DNA from: Thermosipho africanus Ob7
GTDB lineage: Bacteria; Thermotogota; Thermotogae; Thermotogales; Fervidobacteriaceae
DNA length: 64,000 nt
Assembly: GCF_003351105.1 (NCBI RefSeq)
Contig: NZ_NKRG01000001.1
Span: 407,967-471,966, forward strand
Direction: 5' to 3'
This document shows, in pieces, positions 53,861-62,651 of this stretch. Below the pieces are notes generated by a model that did not search any database, was not told where the DNA came from, and worked only from the letters and a program-made list of their open reading frames with translations. Position numbers and translations under genes: made by a program. How positions within the stretch are numbered: the stretch's first letter is position 1; the number at the start of each line of letters is the position of its first letter.

Positions 53861-54759
53861 TGTAACTCACCTTCAACAAATTCAGAAATTTGTTTCCAGC
53901 TATTTTGTGAAGTAAAGATTACAATAGCAGGGAGATCTTTTGGAACTTGAACAAATGGGACATAAAAGAGTTTTAAATTAAATTTTTTTGAAACAAGTTT
54001 TCCAAATTTATCTGATATCGAAAAAACTTTCCAATCATTTCCGGAAAAATCCGGGGAGTAGTTTGGTACAAATACAGCATTTATATTGCTATCTTTGAAT
54101 ATTATAGCAAAACTTTTAGAATCGTACTTTTCAATTTTTTCGCCAAAAAGCTTTACGATAATATTTTTAATATTGTATTCTTTAATAAATTGCACGATTG
54201 TTCGTTTAGGTAAAATATTTAATTCAGTTTTGTATGAAGAATCAATATTTTTGGTTAATAATATACTTCCAGGTTCGTATAGATTATCCTTGAAATATAT
54301 TAAACCTTTTGAAATTATATTAATTGCATTATCAGTTGCTTCAATATCAATAAAATTTTTGCCGAGATAATCAAACTGTAAATAACTTCCAAAATCTTCT
54401 ACTTTTGTTATTACCATTTCAGCAAAGTTATATTCATTTTCTTTTTTTAAGTATTTTATATTAAAAAAATTGAAAATGTCATCAAAATTTGGATTATCTA
54501 ACGCATTTTCTCCTAAGACAACTACATTTTTAGAAAAATAGATAATTTTATCTTCCCACTCGATGTAATTAAATGAGCCAATTGTTCCAGTCGAAATTTC
54601 GCTTGTTGAAAGAAACTTAGAATACTTTTCTAAAATTTCTTCGACCGTCTCAAAGTTTATATTTGTTGCATTTAATGTATAATTATCAAATTTTATAATT
54701 TCTGAAAAGATATTTAAAGCTAGGAGAAAGATTACTATAGCAACAATAAATTTTTTCAA
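53857..54759 (-). CDS. Secreted protein of unknown function
   Basis: 300 residues from a TTG start overlapping the previous stop (TTGA), with a signal peptide (KKFIVAIVIFLLALNIFS). It is beta-rich in the first half. The C-terminal part (AVFVPNYSPDFSG...LVSKKFNLKLFYVPF...LPAIVIFTSQNSWKQI) faintly recalls the end of an amidase_3 domain, but no zinc-binding H/E/H set is visible. The GerMN neighbour fits an envelope role. Assignment remains open. Confidence 0.7.
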   Translation of the reverse strand: MKKFIVAIVIFLLALNIFSEIIKFDNYTLNATNINFETVEEILEKYSKFLSTSEISTGTIGSFNYIEWEDKIIYFSKNVVVLGENALDNPNFDDIFNFFNIKYLKKENEYNFAEMVITKVEDFGSYLQFDYLGKNFIDIEATDNAINIISKGLIYFKDNLYEPGSILLTKNIDSSYKTELNILPKRTIVQFIKEYNIKNIIVKLFGEKIEKYDSKSFAIIFKDSNINAVFVPNYSPDFSGNDWKVFSISDKFGKLVSKKFNLKLFYVPFVQVPKDLPAIVIFTSQNSWKQISEFVEGELQ

Positions 54760-56432
54760 TATTTAAACACACTCCTTCCAATAAATTCTCTTATAAGAGA
54801 AGTTCTTGGAATATCTTCAATATTAGTAATTGGCAAGAAGTAATCAAGAATTTTTAAAAGTCTTGTTGCTTCAGTACTTTCTGGAACATCATCAGGAACC
54901 GCTATAAGCAAAGGTTCAGCAAATATCTTTAATACAGCTATCTCATATACAAGAGCACTGTTGAACATTATATCCGCATTTTCTTGATGTGGAAAGATAT
55001 TTCTATCTTCGCCTCTTCTAACGCTTGGCCACATTTTTAGAGTTGCAAGAGCATCATGAGCTCTAAATTTGCTATCTCTAACTATTCTTCTAAGAAGTCT
55101 GGTATCAGTGGTATGGATTCTATTTGTATTATCTAAATTTAATTGTGTTAGAGCGCTTGCATAAATTTTAAATTTTAATTCTTCTGGTATTAAGCTTGTT
55201 AATTTTGGATTTAAACCATGTATACCTTCAACAATTATTGGTTGATCTTTAGATATTTTCATTAAAGTACCTTTTTCTTTTCTTTTACCCGTAGTAAAGT
55301 CGAATTTTGGTATTTCAACAGTTTTTCCTTCAAATAAATCAAGGAGATTTTTATTAAATAATTCAATATCTATTGCTTCCAAAGCTTCAAAGTCAGGCTT
55401 TCCATTTTCATCAAGCGGAGTTCTTTCCCTATCTACAAAATAATCATCTAAGGAAATTGTAACAGGCCTTAGCCCGCTTGCGCGCAATTGAACCATGAGT
55501 CTTTTTGAAAAGGTAGTTTTTCCACTTGAAGATGGTCCAGCGATTAGAATTAATCTTACATTTTTTCTCTTTTTGATTTCTTCAGCAATGAAGGCTATTC
55601 TTTTTTCGTGCAATGCTTCTGACATTATTATTAAATCAGTAACACTTCTTTCTCCTCTTGCAATTAAATCGTTTAAGTCTCCAACACTATCTATATTCAT
55701 AATTTCTAACCATTTTTCATATTCTAAAAATACTGCTGAAAGTTTGGGTAGAGGTTTAAATTCGATTATCGGTTTTTTGTCTTTGAATGTTGGTAAAATC
55801 AAAACAAATCCTTCTTCATATTTTGCAAGATCAAAATATTTTAATATTCCAGTACTTAAAGGCATATAGCCGTAGAAGTAATCAAAATTATCATCAACTT
55901 TATATACTTTTACTGTTTTTTTCTTTCTATATTTTAATAAACTTACTTTGTCATTAAATCCAAGTTCTTCAAATAATTTTAAAGCTTCTGATTTTAAAAG
56001 TTCAAGCTTAATAAATTTTTTGTTTTCATTTATTAGTTTCATCATTTCATCTTTTACTTTTTTAATTTCGCTCTCAGAGAGTATTTTTTTATTATCTTTT
56101 GACTTTAATTCGCAATATATAGCTTTTCCTACGCTATGCGATACTTTTAGAGTATAATCAGGGTAAAGTTTTTTTAAAGTATGTTTTAAAATGAACAGCA
56201 ATCCTCTTTGATATATTCTAAAGCCATCTGTTGAGTTTATATCTAAGAATTCAACTTCGCCAGGTCTAATAATAGGCCTAAACAACTCGACTATAGAATT
56301 GTTAAATTTGGCGGCAACTATTGGAGATTCGTAGTATTTTTCATATTCGTCTACAAATCTTTCTAGCGTTGTTCCTTTTTCAACGGTAATTTTTTTTCCA
56401 TCATCTTTAAATGTTAATTCGATTCTTTCCAT
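54756..56432 (-). CDS. TGS / uridine kinase-like nucleoside kinase
   Basis: 558 residues. The N-terminal ubiquitin-like TGS-type stretch and threonyl-tRNA synthetase second additional domain (HTLKKLYPDYTLKVSHSVGKAIYCEL) are followed by a phosphoribulokinase/uridine kinase domain from about 285: ILIAGPSSSGKTTFSKRLM (P-loop), ISLDDYFVDRERTP, PKFDFTTGKR, IIVEGIHGLNP and the RIHTTDTRLLRRIVRDSKFRAHDA region. It is known in Thermotogota as a uridine-kinase-related protein; the nucleoside substrate is uncertain. Confidence 0.9.
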   Translation of the reverse strand: MERIELTFKDDGKKITVEKGTTLERFVDEYEKYYESPIVAAKFNNSIVELFRPIIRPGEVEFLDINSTDGFRIYQRGLLFILKHTLKKLYPDYTLKVSHSVGKAIYCELKSKDNKKILSESEIKKVKDEMMKLINENKKFIKLELLKSEALKLFEELGFNDKVSLLKYRKKKTVKVYKVDDNFDYFYGYMPLSTGILKYFDLAKYEEGFVLILPTFKDKKPIIEFKPLPKLSAVFLEYEKWLEIMNIDSVGDLNDLIARGERSVTDLIIMSEALHEKRIAFIAEEIKKRKNVRLILIAGPSSSGKTTFSKRLMVQLRASGLRPVTISLDDYFVDRERTPLDENGKPDFEALEAIDIELFNKNLLDLFEGKTVEIPKFDFTTGKRKEKGTLMKISKDQPIIVEGIHGLNPKLTSLIPEELKFKIYASALTQLNLDNTNRIHTTDTRLLRRIVRDSKFRAHDALATLKMWPSVRRGEDRNIFPHQENADIMFNSALVYEIAVLKIFAEPLLIAVPDDVPESTEATRLLKILDYFLPITNIEDIPRTSLIREFIGRSVFKY

Positions 56433-56447
56433 ATCTTTTCCCCCTTT

Positions 56448-57845
56448 TTATATTTTCCAAGTAATTTCAAATGTTTTAGGATCAGTATGCGTAAAATGAA
56501 TATGATAGTTTAAATCTTTTCTTTTTTTTAATTCACTTTTATCTATATAATTTTTCATATATGGATGAAGTTTAATAATTACTTCTTTTGCTTCTTTTGG
56601 AGCGTTTTCAATTTTAGTAAAAATTTCTTTTAAAAGGAATCGTGGTGATTGTATAAAACCAGAACCACCACAAACTGGACATGTAGATACATAATTTTCG
56701 AAAAATGATTTGATTGTTCTCTTGCGTGATAATTCCAATAGACCAAGTTTTGTAAATCCAAAAATTTCAATTTTACTTTTGTCTTTTTTTATTTCTTCAT
56801 TTACTTTTTCAATTATTTTGTTTTTATTTTCTTCACTGTTCATATCAATAAAATCTATAATTACAATACCTCCAATATTCCTTAAACGAAGTTGCCTAAA
56901 TATTTCTTCAACAGCTTCGTAATTTGTTTTAAATGCAGTTTCTTGTTGATTTAGACTTTTTGTAAAATGTTTTGAGTTTACATCAATTACTGTTAATGCT
57001 TCCGTTTTGTCGATTATTATTTCCCCACCGGAAGGTAAGGTTATAGTTCTCTTAATTAGCTCTTTAAAATATTTATTTACATTTGTGTATTCAAAACTAT
57101 CTCCATATATTATTTCTATTTTAGGTCTTTTTGGGAATATTTTTAAATACTTTCTTATAACTTCTATATGTTTTATATTATTTGTAATTATCTGAGTGAC
57201 TTCTTTGGTTAATCTTTCACGTAATATATAATCTATTAAGCTTTCCTCGGTATATAATATTTGTATTTTTCTTTTTCTTTTAAAATTTGATAATAAATCA
57301 TCAAGTTTTTCTTTTAAAGTGATTGCTTCAGAATAAATATATTTTTCATCTAATCCTTCGGCTGCAGTTCTTATTACTACGCCGAATCCATTGTTATTAG
57401 ATATTTCATTTGCAATTTTGTATAACCTTTGCCGTTCGTCTTCTGATTCTATCTTTTTAGATACTCCGTTAACATTTGAAAAAGGAAAAACTACTAAATA
57501 TCTACCAGCAATACTTATGTTAGAGGTTAATTGTGGCCCCTTTGTGCCTGTTGGATCTTTTTTAACTTGGACAAGTATTTTAGAGCCTTCTTTAATTTCT
57601 TTCACTGAAAAGTATTCATAGTAATTTTCAGGTATATCTTTAATTCTCAAAAATCCATTCTTTTTTTCACCTATGTTTACAAAAATTGCGTCAAGAGCAT
57701 TGACAACTTTTTCAACTCTTCCAAGATAAATATTTCCAGTTAGTTTTTTTTCTTCGTCTGAAAATAGTTCTACCAATTTATTGTTTTCAATTATAGCATA
57801 ATGTAAGTTATCTTCAATGGAATTTAATACTAGAATTTTTTCCAT
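56448..57845 (-). CDS. rng: Ribonuclease G/E family endoribonuclease
   Basis: 465 residues. The S1 domain (about 35-120: LTGNIYLGRVEKVVNALDAIFVNIGEKKNGFL) is followed by the RNase H-like catalytic region with TVIDVNSKHFTK and GGIVIIDFIDMNSEENK (metal-binding Asp residues) and the zinc-link CPVCGGSGF. It lacks the long RNase E C-terminal scaffold. It processes rRNA and decays mRNA. Confidence 0.94.
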   Translation of the reverse strand: MEKILVLNSIEDNLHYAIIENNKLVELFSDEEKKLTGNIYLGRVEKVVNALDAIFVNIGEKKNGFLRIKDIPENYYEYFSVKEIKEGSKILVQVKKDPTGTKGPQLTSNISIAGRYLVVFPFSNVNGVSKKIESEDERQRLYKIANEISNNNGFGVVIRTAAEGLDEKYIYSEAITLKEKLDDLLSNFKRKRKIQILYTEESLIDYILRERLTKEVTQIITNNIKHIEVIRKYLKIFPKRPKIEIIYGDSFEYTNVNKYFKELIKRTITLPSGGEIIIDKTEALTVIDVNSKHFTKSLNQQETAFKTNYEAVEEIFRQLRLRNIGGIVIIDFIDMNSEENKNKIIEKVNEEIKKDKSKIEIFGFTKLGLLELSRKRTIKSFFENYVSTCPVCGGSGFIQSPRFLLKEIFTKIENAPKEAKEVIIKLHPYMKNYIDKSELKKRKDLNYHIHFTHTDPKTFEITWKI

Positions 57846-57849
57846 AGTA

Positions 57850-59052
57850 TCAATATCCTTTCAGGTACTCCCTTTGTTCTTCTGATAACTTGTCAATTTC
57901 TATCCCTAGTGATTTAAGTTTTAATGTAGCAACCTTTTCATCTAATTCTTCAGGATATTGATAAACTTTGTTTTCAAGATTTTTATAATTTTTATGAATA
58001 TAAATTAAAGATAATGTTTGAAGTGCAAATGAAAGATCCATAATTTCGATTGGATGACCATCTCCAGCTGCAAGGTTTACAAGTCTTCCTTCTCCAATAA
58101 CGAATATTTTTTTACCATTTATTATATATCCTTTTACATTTTCTCTTGCTTCAAAAATTTTTTCAGCATTTTTTTCTATTTTCTCTATTGGAATTTCAAC
58201 ATTGAAATGACCTGCGTTTGCAAGGATAACACCATTTTTCATGTTTAATATATCTTCATATTTTACCACATCTTTTACACCTGTTGATGTTACCACTATA
58301 TCTGCAATTTTAGCTGCTTCTGACATTTTCATAACATTAAACCCATCCATAAGTGCCTCTATAGCTTTTATAGGATCTACCTCAGTAACAATAACATTTG
58401 CTCCCAATCCTTTTGCTCTCATAGCAATACCTCTACCACACCAGCCATATCCGGCAACAACTACATTTTTCCCAGCAATCAATGTATTTGTATTTCTCAT
58501 TATTGAATCCCAAGTGGATTGTCCAGTTCCATATCTATTGTCAAAAAAATGTTTCATTTTTGCATTATTAACGGCTATAACGGGAACTTTTAAAAGCCCA
58601 TTTTCTTGAAGATTTAAAAGTCTTCTAACTCCGGTAGTTGTTTCTTCTGAGATTCCTTTGACATTTTTTAAAAGCTCTGTTCTTTCGGTATGCAAAATCA
58701 CACTTAGATCTGCACCATCATCTAAAATAAGTTCAGGTTCGTGATCAAGAACTTTGTTTAGATTCTTAAAATAAATTTTTTCGTCATGAGTTCTTTTTGC
58801 ATGAACAGTTATACCATATTCAGATAATGCAGCTGCTACATCATCCTGCGTAGATAATGGATTACACCCTGTAACGAAAACATCAGCTCCAAGTTCTTTT
58901 AAAGTGATTGCTAAATAAGCAGTTTTTGCTTCCAAATGGATTGCCATCCCAATTTTAGTACTATTAAAAACTCCTTTATATTCTTTTTTTAAGTAATTTA
59001 ATAAGGGCATAAAGTTTGAAACCCATTCGATTTTTTTTCTACCACTTTCCAT
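57850..59052 (-). CDS. ahcY: Adenosylhomocysteinase
   Basis: 400 residues. FVTGCNPLSTQDDVAAAL, ILDDGADLSVILH, EETTTGVRRLL, AVNNAKMKHFFDNRYGTGQS and VVAGYGWCGRGIAMRAKGLGANVIVTEVDP (NAD loop) identify it. It splits S-adenosylhomocysteine into adenosine and homocysteine. It lacks the long insertion of eukaryotic/proteobacterial forms, like other thermophile enzymes. GGAGGCGATG precedes the ATG; it heads the leftward operon with rng. Confidence 0.97.
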   Translation of the reverse strand: MESGRKKIEWVSNFMPLLNYLKKEYKGVFNSTKIGMAIHLEAKTAYLAITLKELGADVFVTGCNPLSTQDDVAAALSEYGITVHAKRTHDEKIYFKNLNKVLDHEPELILDDGADLSVILHTERTELLKNVKGISEETTTGVRRLLNLQENGLLKVPVIAVNNAKMKHFFDNRYGTGQSTWDSIMRNTNTLIAGKNVVVAGYGWCGRGIAMRAKGLGANVIVTEVDPIKAIEALMDGFNVMKMSEAAKIADIVVTSTGVKDVVKYEDILNMKNGVILANAGHFNVEIPIEKIEKNAEKIFEARENVKGYIINGKKIFVIGEGRLVNLAAGDGHPIEIMDLSFALQTLSLIYIHKNYKNLENKVYQYPEELDEKVATLKLKSLGIEIDKLSEEQREYLKGY

Positions 59053-59236
59053 TTCATCGCCTCCTATGTATCTGTTTTGTCATTACAAAGATATTTTATC
59101 ATATTAATTGACTAAATAGGTATTTTTTGTAGATACAAATAGTTAATACAATCTATTTCAAATATTTGGGACTTGCTTTTAATTTAATATATATTAAAAT
59201 CTTTTATAGAACAGTTATTTTGGAGGGAGCAATAAA
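59053..59236. promoter_or_regulatory. Divergent intergenic region between ahcY and the dCMP deaminase gene
   Basis: Holds a 16-bp AT palindrome TTTAATATATATTAAA (59183-59198) and TTTGTA-GA-TACAAA (59126-59139). Either could be an operator, but both are AT-only or short; no clear promoter pair was fixed. Confidence 0.35.
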
Positions 59237-59749
59237 ATGAATTTAGATTCTTATTTAAAAAATTTAAAAATAACTATATCGATGGACAAACGTGAAAGTT
59301 GGGATAGCTACTTTTTGAAAATTGCTGAAATTATAGCTACCCGTTCTACTTGTTTTCATAGAAAAGTTGGAGCCGTTATTGTTAAAGATAAGAGGATTTT
59401 GGCGACAGGTTATAACCAACCTCCTTCTGGTTTTCCTCATTGTGATGACATAGGTTGTATTAGGGATGATTTGAATATTAAATCTGGGGAAAATCAAGAA
59501 GTGTGTTATGCTCTTCATGCAGAGCAAAATGCTTTGATGCAGGCAGCAAAATTTGGTATATCAACTGATGGTGCTACAATATATGTAACTCATAAACCAT
59601 GTTCAGTTTGTGCAAGGCTAATAATTAATGCAGGTATAAAAAGGGTAGTGTATTTAAATGATTATCCAGATTCACTCACAGATTTTTTGTTTAAGACATC
59701 TAAAATTTCTGTTGAAAAACATGGAGGTGTTATTCATGAAAAGGGATGA
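59237..59749 (+). CDS. dCMP deaminase (ComEB family)
   Basis: 170 residues. RSTCFHRKVGAVIVKDKRILATGYNQPPSGFPHCDD, the zinc-binding LHAEQNALMQA and THKPCSVCARLIINAGI are diagnostic. It converts dCMP to dUMP for dTMP synthesis. It has a short N-terminal extension of about 18 residues; a later in-frame ATG at 59282 (MDKRESWDSYF) is possible, but GGAGGGAG directly precedes ATG 59237. It overlaps korB by 14 nt. Confidence 0.93.
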   Translation: MNLDSYLKNLKITISMDKRESWDSYFLKIAEIIATRSTCFHRKVGAVIVKDKRILATGYNQPPSGFPHCDDIGCIRDDLNIKSGENQEVCYALHAEQNALMQAAKFGISTDGATIYVTHKPCSVCARLIINAGIKRVVYLNDYPDSLTDFLFKTSKISVEKHGGVIHEKG

Positions 59750-60560
59750 TTTAATAAATTATTTAAGAATTGACAGGTGGCCCACAGTTTGGTGTCCCGG
59801 TTGTGGAAATGGAATAATTTTAAAATCTTTTATTGATGCGGTTAATGAATTAAAGTTAGAAAAGGATAGAGTAGCTGTTGTTTCAGGAATTGGTTGTTCT
59901 TCAAGGGCAACTGGTTATCTAGATTTTAATACATTGCACACCCTTCATGGAAGGGCAATAGCTTTTGCTACAGGTGTAAAACTTGCAAGACCTGATTTTA
60001 AGGTAGTGGTTATGGGCGGTGATGGTGATATTACTGCAATTGGAGGAAATCATTTTATACACGCATGTAGAAGAAATCTAGATATTACAGTTATTATTTT
60101 TAACAATATGATTTATGGAATGACTGGAGGACAGCACTCACCTACTACTCCACATGAAAAGATAGCAAGTACGATGCCGTATGGAAATATAGAGAATTCT
60201 TTCGATATAGTTGAATTAGCTTTAACTTCAGGAGCAACTTATGTTGCAAGAAGCACTGTTTATCATTATCCTTTAACTGTAAAGTATATAAAAGAAGGTA
60301 TAAGTCATCGAGGAATGAGTGTTATAGAAGTCTTAACAAATTGTCATACATATTATGGTAGATACAATGGTATGAGAAATGCATGGGATATACATGAATA
60401 TTTTAAAAACAATACAGTTATGAAAGAAAAAGCGGAAAAATTATCAAGAGAAGAACTAGAGGGGAAAATAATAATTGGTCAATTTAAAAAAGAAGAGAAA
60501 CCAGATTTTTATGAAAATTATAAAAAAATATTTTCAATTGTGAAAAATTCGGAGGTGTAA
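59736..60560 (+). CDS. korB: 2-oxoacid:ferredoxin oxidoreductase, beta subunit (KorB-like)
   Basis: 274 residues from ATG 59736 (GGAGGTG 7 nt upstream). WCPGCGNGIIL, SGIGCSSRATGYLDFNTLHTLHGRA (Fe-S Cys ligands), VVMGGDGDITAIGGNHFIHACRRN (thiamine diphosphate motif) and NNMIYGMTGGQHSPTT fit the 2-oxoglutarate-type beta subunit. With KorC it decarboxylates a 2-oxoacid to acyl-CoA and reduces ferredoxin. The alpha subunit is not in the window. Confidence 0.92.
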   Translation: MKRDDLINYLRIDRWPTVWCPGCGNGIILKSFIDAVNELKLEKDRVAVVSGIGCSSRATGYLDFNTLHTLHGRAIAFATGVKLARPDFKVVVMGGDGDITAIGGNHFIHACRRNLDITVIIFNNMIYGMTGGQHSPTTPHEKIASTMPYGNIENSFDIVELALTSGATYVARSTVYHYPLTVKYIKEGISHRGMSVIEVLTNCHTYYGRYNGMRNAWDIHEYFKNNTVMKEKAEKLSREELEGKIIIGQFKKEEKPDFYENYKKIFSIVKNSEV

Positions 60561-60563
60561 TTT

Positions 60564-61166
60564 ATGGAAATAAACAGACCGTTTTCTATTAGAATTGCTG
60601 GAATTGGAGGACAGGGAAATTTAGTTTCTGGTTTGATTTTGGCAAAGGCACTTGTAAAGTCAGGAAAGTATGTTGTTCAGACTCAGAATTATACCGCTCA
60701 AGTTAGGGGTGGGCCAAGTTATTGTGATCTACTTGTTTCAAATCAGCCTATAGATTTTCCTAAAGCAACTTTGTTTGATATTTTAATGATTTTACATCCA
60801 TCTATGATTTCACAGTGTAAAAATGTAAGAAATAATGGTATAATTATTATAGATAATACTCATATTAGTGAATTACCAGCTGATATGTTTAGAATGACTA
60901 AAAGAAAGATTGCACTGCCTGTTTCAAAAATAGCTTTGGAAAAGTTTGGAAATGAGATGTTTGCAAATATGATAATGTTAGGTGTTGTTTTAAAGGCAAC
61001 TTCTTTAGTAGATATTGACAGTTTGATTGAGTCAATTAAAGAAAATATAAATCCAAAATATGTTGAAAAAAATATTGAGGCGGTGAAGTATGGAACAACC
61101 CTCACAGAAAAGGTATACAAACCAAGAATTGAAAGAAAAATTAAACGGACGATTGGCTTCGAATAA
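60564..61166 (+). CDS. korC: 2-oxoacid:ferredoxin oxidoreductase, gamma subunit (KorC-like)
   Basis: 200 residues. IRIAGIGGQGNLVSGLILAKALVKSGKYVVQTQNYTAQVRGGPSYCDLLVS is the gamma-domain signature (GxGGQG, RGG). It starts 4 nt after korB. Its last 77 nt overlap the next gene. Confidence 0.92.
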   Translation: MEINRPFSIRIAGIGGQGNLVSGLILAKALVKSGKYVVQTQNYTAQVRGGPSYCDLLVSNQPIDFPKATLFDILMILHPSMISQCKNVRNNGIIIIDNTHISELPADMFRMTKRKIALPVSKIALEKFGNEMFANMIMLGVVLKATSLVDIDSLIESIKENINPKYVEKNIEAVKYGTTLTEKVYKPRIERKIKRTIGFE

Positions 61167-61608
61167 TTTAAAAGAATCTTTTGAACATGCAATTGAAGGT
61201 ATTATATATGCGTTATCAAGTGAAAGAAATTTAAGAATACATTTTTTTGTTGGTTTTGTAATTCTTTTTATAACATTGTTTTTACCTATTGATAAAAATA
61301 ATTACATATGGATTTTTTTTGCAGTATTTTTTGTGATAATTTCTGAATTAATTAATACATTAATAGAAAAAATTTTAGATTTGTTTGTTCCAGAATATCA
61401 TCCAATAGTTAAAGTAATAAAGGATATAAGTTCTGGCGTAGTTTTATGGGCGGCTCTTTTTTCTGTGGTAGTGGGTATTGCAATTATTGGAAATTATTTA
61501 TTTAATTGGAATGTATTAATAGCTAAAGTTGTTGGATTTGTCTTTGTGACAGCTTTTCCATTAATATATTTAATTTTAGGAGTGAGAAAGTGGAAGAAAA
61601 AAAGATAA
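61090..61608 (+). CDS. dgkA: Undecaprenol / diacylglycerol kinase (DgkA family)
   Basis: 172 residues. After a polar N terminus, SFEHAIEGIIYALSSERNLRIHF and the active-site region ISELINTLIEKILDLFVPEYHPIVKVIKDISSGVVL are followed by membrane helices (four in all). Gram-positive-type members phosphorylate undecaprenol to recycle the cell-wall lipid carrier. ATG 61090 has GAGGCGGTGAAG upstream; a TTG at 61153 would avoid the unusually long overlap with korC but has a weak SD. Confidence 0.9.
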   Translation: MEQPSQKRYTNQELKEKLNGRLASNNLKESFEHAIEGIIYALSSERNLRIHFFVGFVILFITLFLPIDKNNYIWIFFAVFFVIISELINTLIEKILDLFVPEYHPIVKVIKDISSGVVLWAALFSVVVGIAIIGNYLFNWNVLIAKVVGFVFVTAFPLIYLILGVRKWKKKR

Positions 61609-62627
61609 GGATATTAATTGTTGATGATTCAGCATTTATGAGAATGGTTTTAAAGGATGTATTGGAAAAAGAAAAAGATATGCAAATTGTGGGAATTGCA
61701 AAAGATGGTATGGAAGCGATAGAACTTGCGATAAAAACAAAACCTGATATCATTACTTTGGATGTTGAAATGCCTAAGTTAAATGGCATTGAGGCATTAA
61801 AAGAAATAATGAAAAGAGCACCTACGAGAGTAATTATGGTAAGTAGTCTTACTGAAGAAGGTGCTGATATTACTATTACCGCATTGGAACTTGGAGCAGT
61901 AGATTTTATTACTAAACCGGCCGGAAGTATTTCAATGAATTTTAGAAAAATTGCGGGTGACTTAATTCAAAAGATAAGAGCAGCAATGCAAGTTGATGTA
62001 AAGTCATTAGTGAGAAAGGCTACTTATACATCTAAAAAGTTAAATTTAAAGAGTTTGGTTTCAAGTAAAATTGTTGTAATTGGATCATCAACCGGTGGAC
62101 CAAAATCGTTAGATTTGGTTATTCCACCTCTACCAGAAAATTATCCAGCACCTATAATAATCGTTCAGCATATGCCTGCTGGTTTTACAAAATCTTTGGC
62201 TCAAAGATTAAACAAAATTTCTAACCTTTATGTTAAAGAAGCTGAAGAAGGTGACGTTTTAGAACCTGGCAAAGTTTATATTGCTCCGGGAGATTATCAT
62301 CTTGGAATTAAGCAACACGATAAGAAGAGTGTGGTTTACCTTGAAAAGAGTGAAAAGATTAATAATGTTAGACCTGCAGTAGATTTTACTCTTGATAAAG
62401 TTGCGGAGATTTATAAGGATAAGACAATTGCAGTTATATTAACTGGAATGGGAAAAGATGGAACTAAAGGAGCATTCAAGGTAAAGTATTATAAAGGAAT
62501 AGTTATTGCAGAATCAAAAGAAACTTGCGTTGTTTATGGCATGCCAAAATCTGTTGTTGAGGAAGGATATGCTGATTTTGAGCTTCCGGCATACAAAATA
62601 CCAGAGAAATTGGTAGAAATTGTATAA
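61590..62627 (+). CDS. cheB: Chemotaxis protein-glutamate methylesterase CheB
   Basis: 345 residues from GTG 61590 (AGGAG upstream, overlapping dgkA by 19 nt). The receiver domain (about 5-122) has VDDSAFMR, LDVEMPKLNGIEAL (phospho-Asp) and GAVDFITKPAG. The methylesterase domain (about 155-345) carries the catalytic triad in VIGSSTGGPKSL (Ser), VQHMPAGFTKSLAQRLN (His) and LTGMGKDGTKGA (Asp). It removes methyl groups from chemoreceptors. No other che gene is adjacent. Confidence 0.97.
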   Translation: MEEKKIRILIVDDSAFMRMVLKDVLEKEKDMQIVGIAKDGMEAIELAIKTKPDIITLDVEMPKLNGIEALKEIMKRAPTRVIMVSSLTEEGADITITALELGAVDFITKPAGSISMNFRKIAGDLIQKIRAAMQVDVKSLVRKATYTSKKLNLKSLVSSKIVVIGSSTGGPKSLDLVIPPLPENYPAPIIIVQHMPAGFTKSLAQRLNKISNLYVKEAEEGDVLEPGKVYIAPGDYHLGIKQHDKKSVVYLEKSEKINNVRPAVDFTLDKVAEIYKDKTIAVILTGMGKDGTKGAFKVKYYKGIVIAESKETCVVYGMPKSVVEEGYADFELPAYKIPEKLVEIV

Positions 62628-62651
62628 AAATAAATTTGGGAGGTGTAGAAT

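Noticed and set aside
59126..59198. AT palindromes between ahcY and the deaminase gene as operators
   Set aside because: Perfect but short or purely AT, which is expected by chance in this composition.
59658..59735. Longer KorB start inside the deaminase gene
   Set aside because: ATG 59736 has GGAGGTG at the right spacing and matches the family N terminus.
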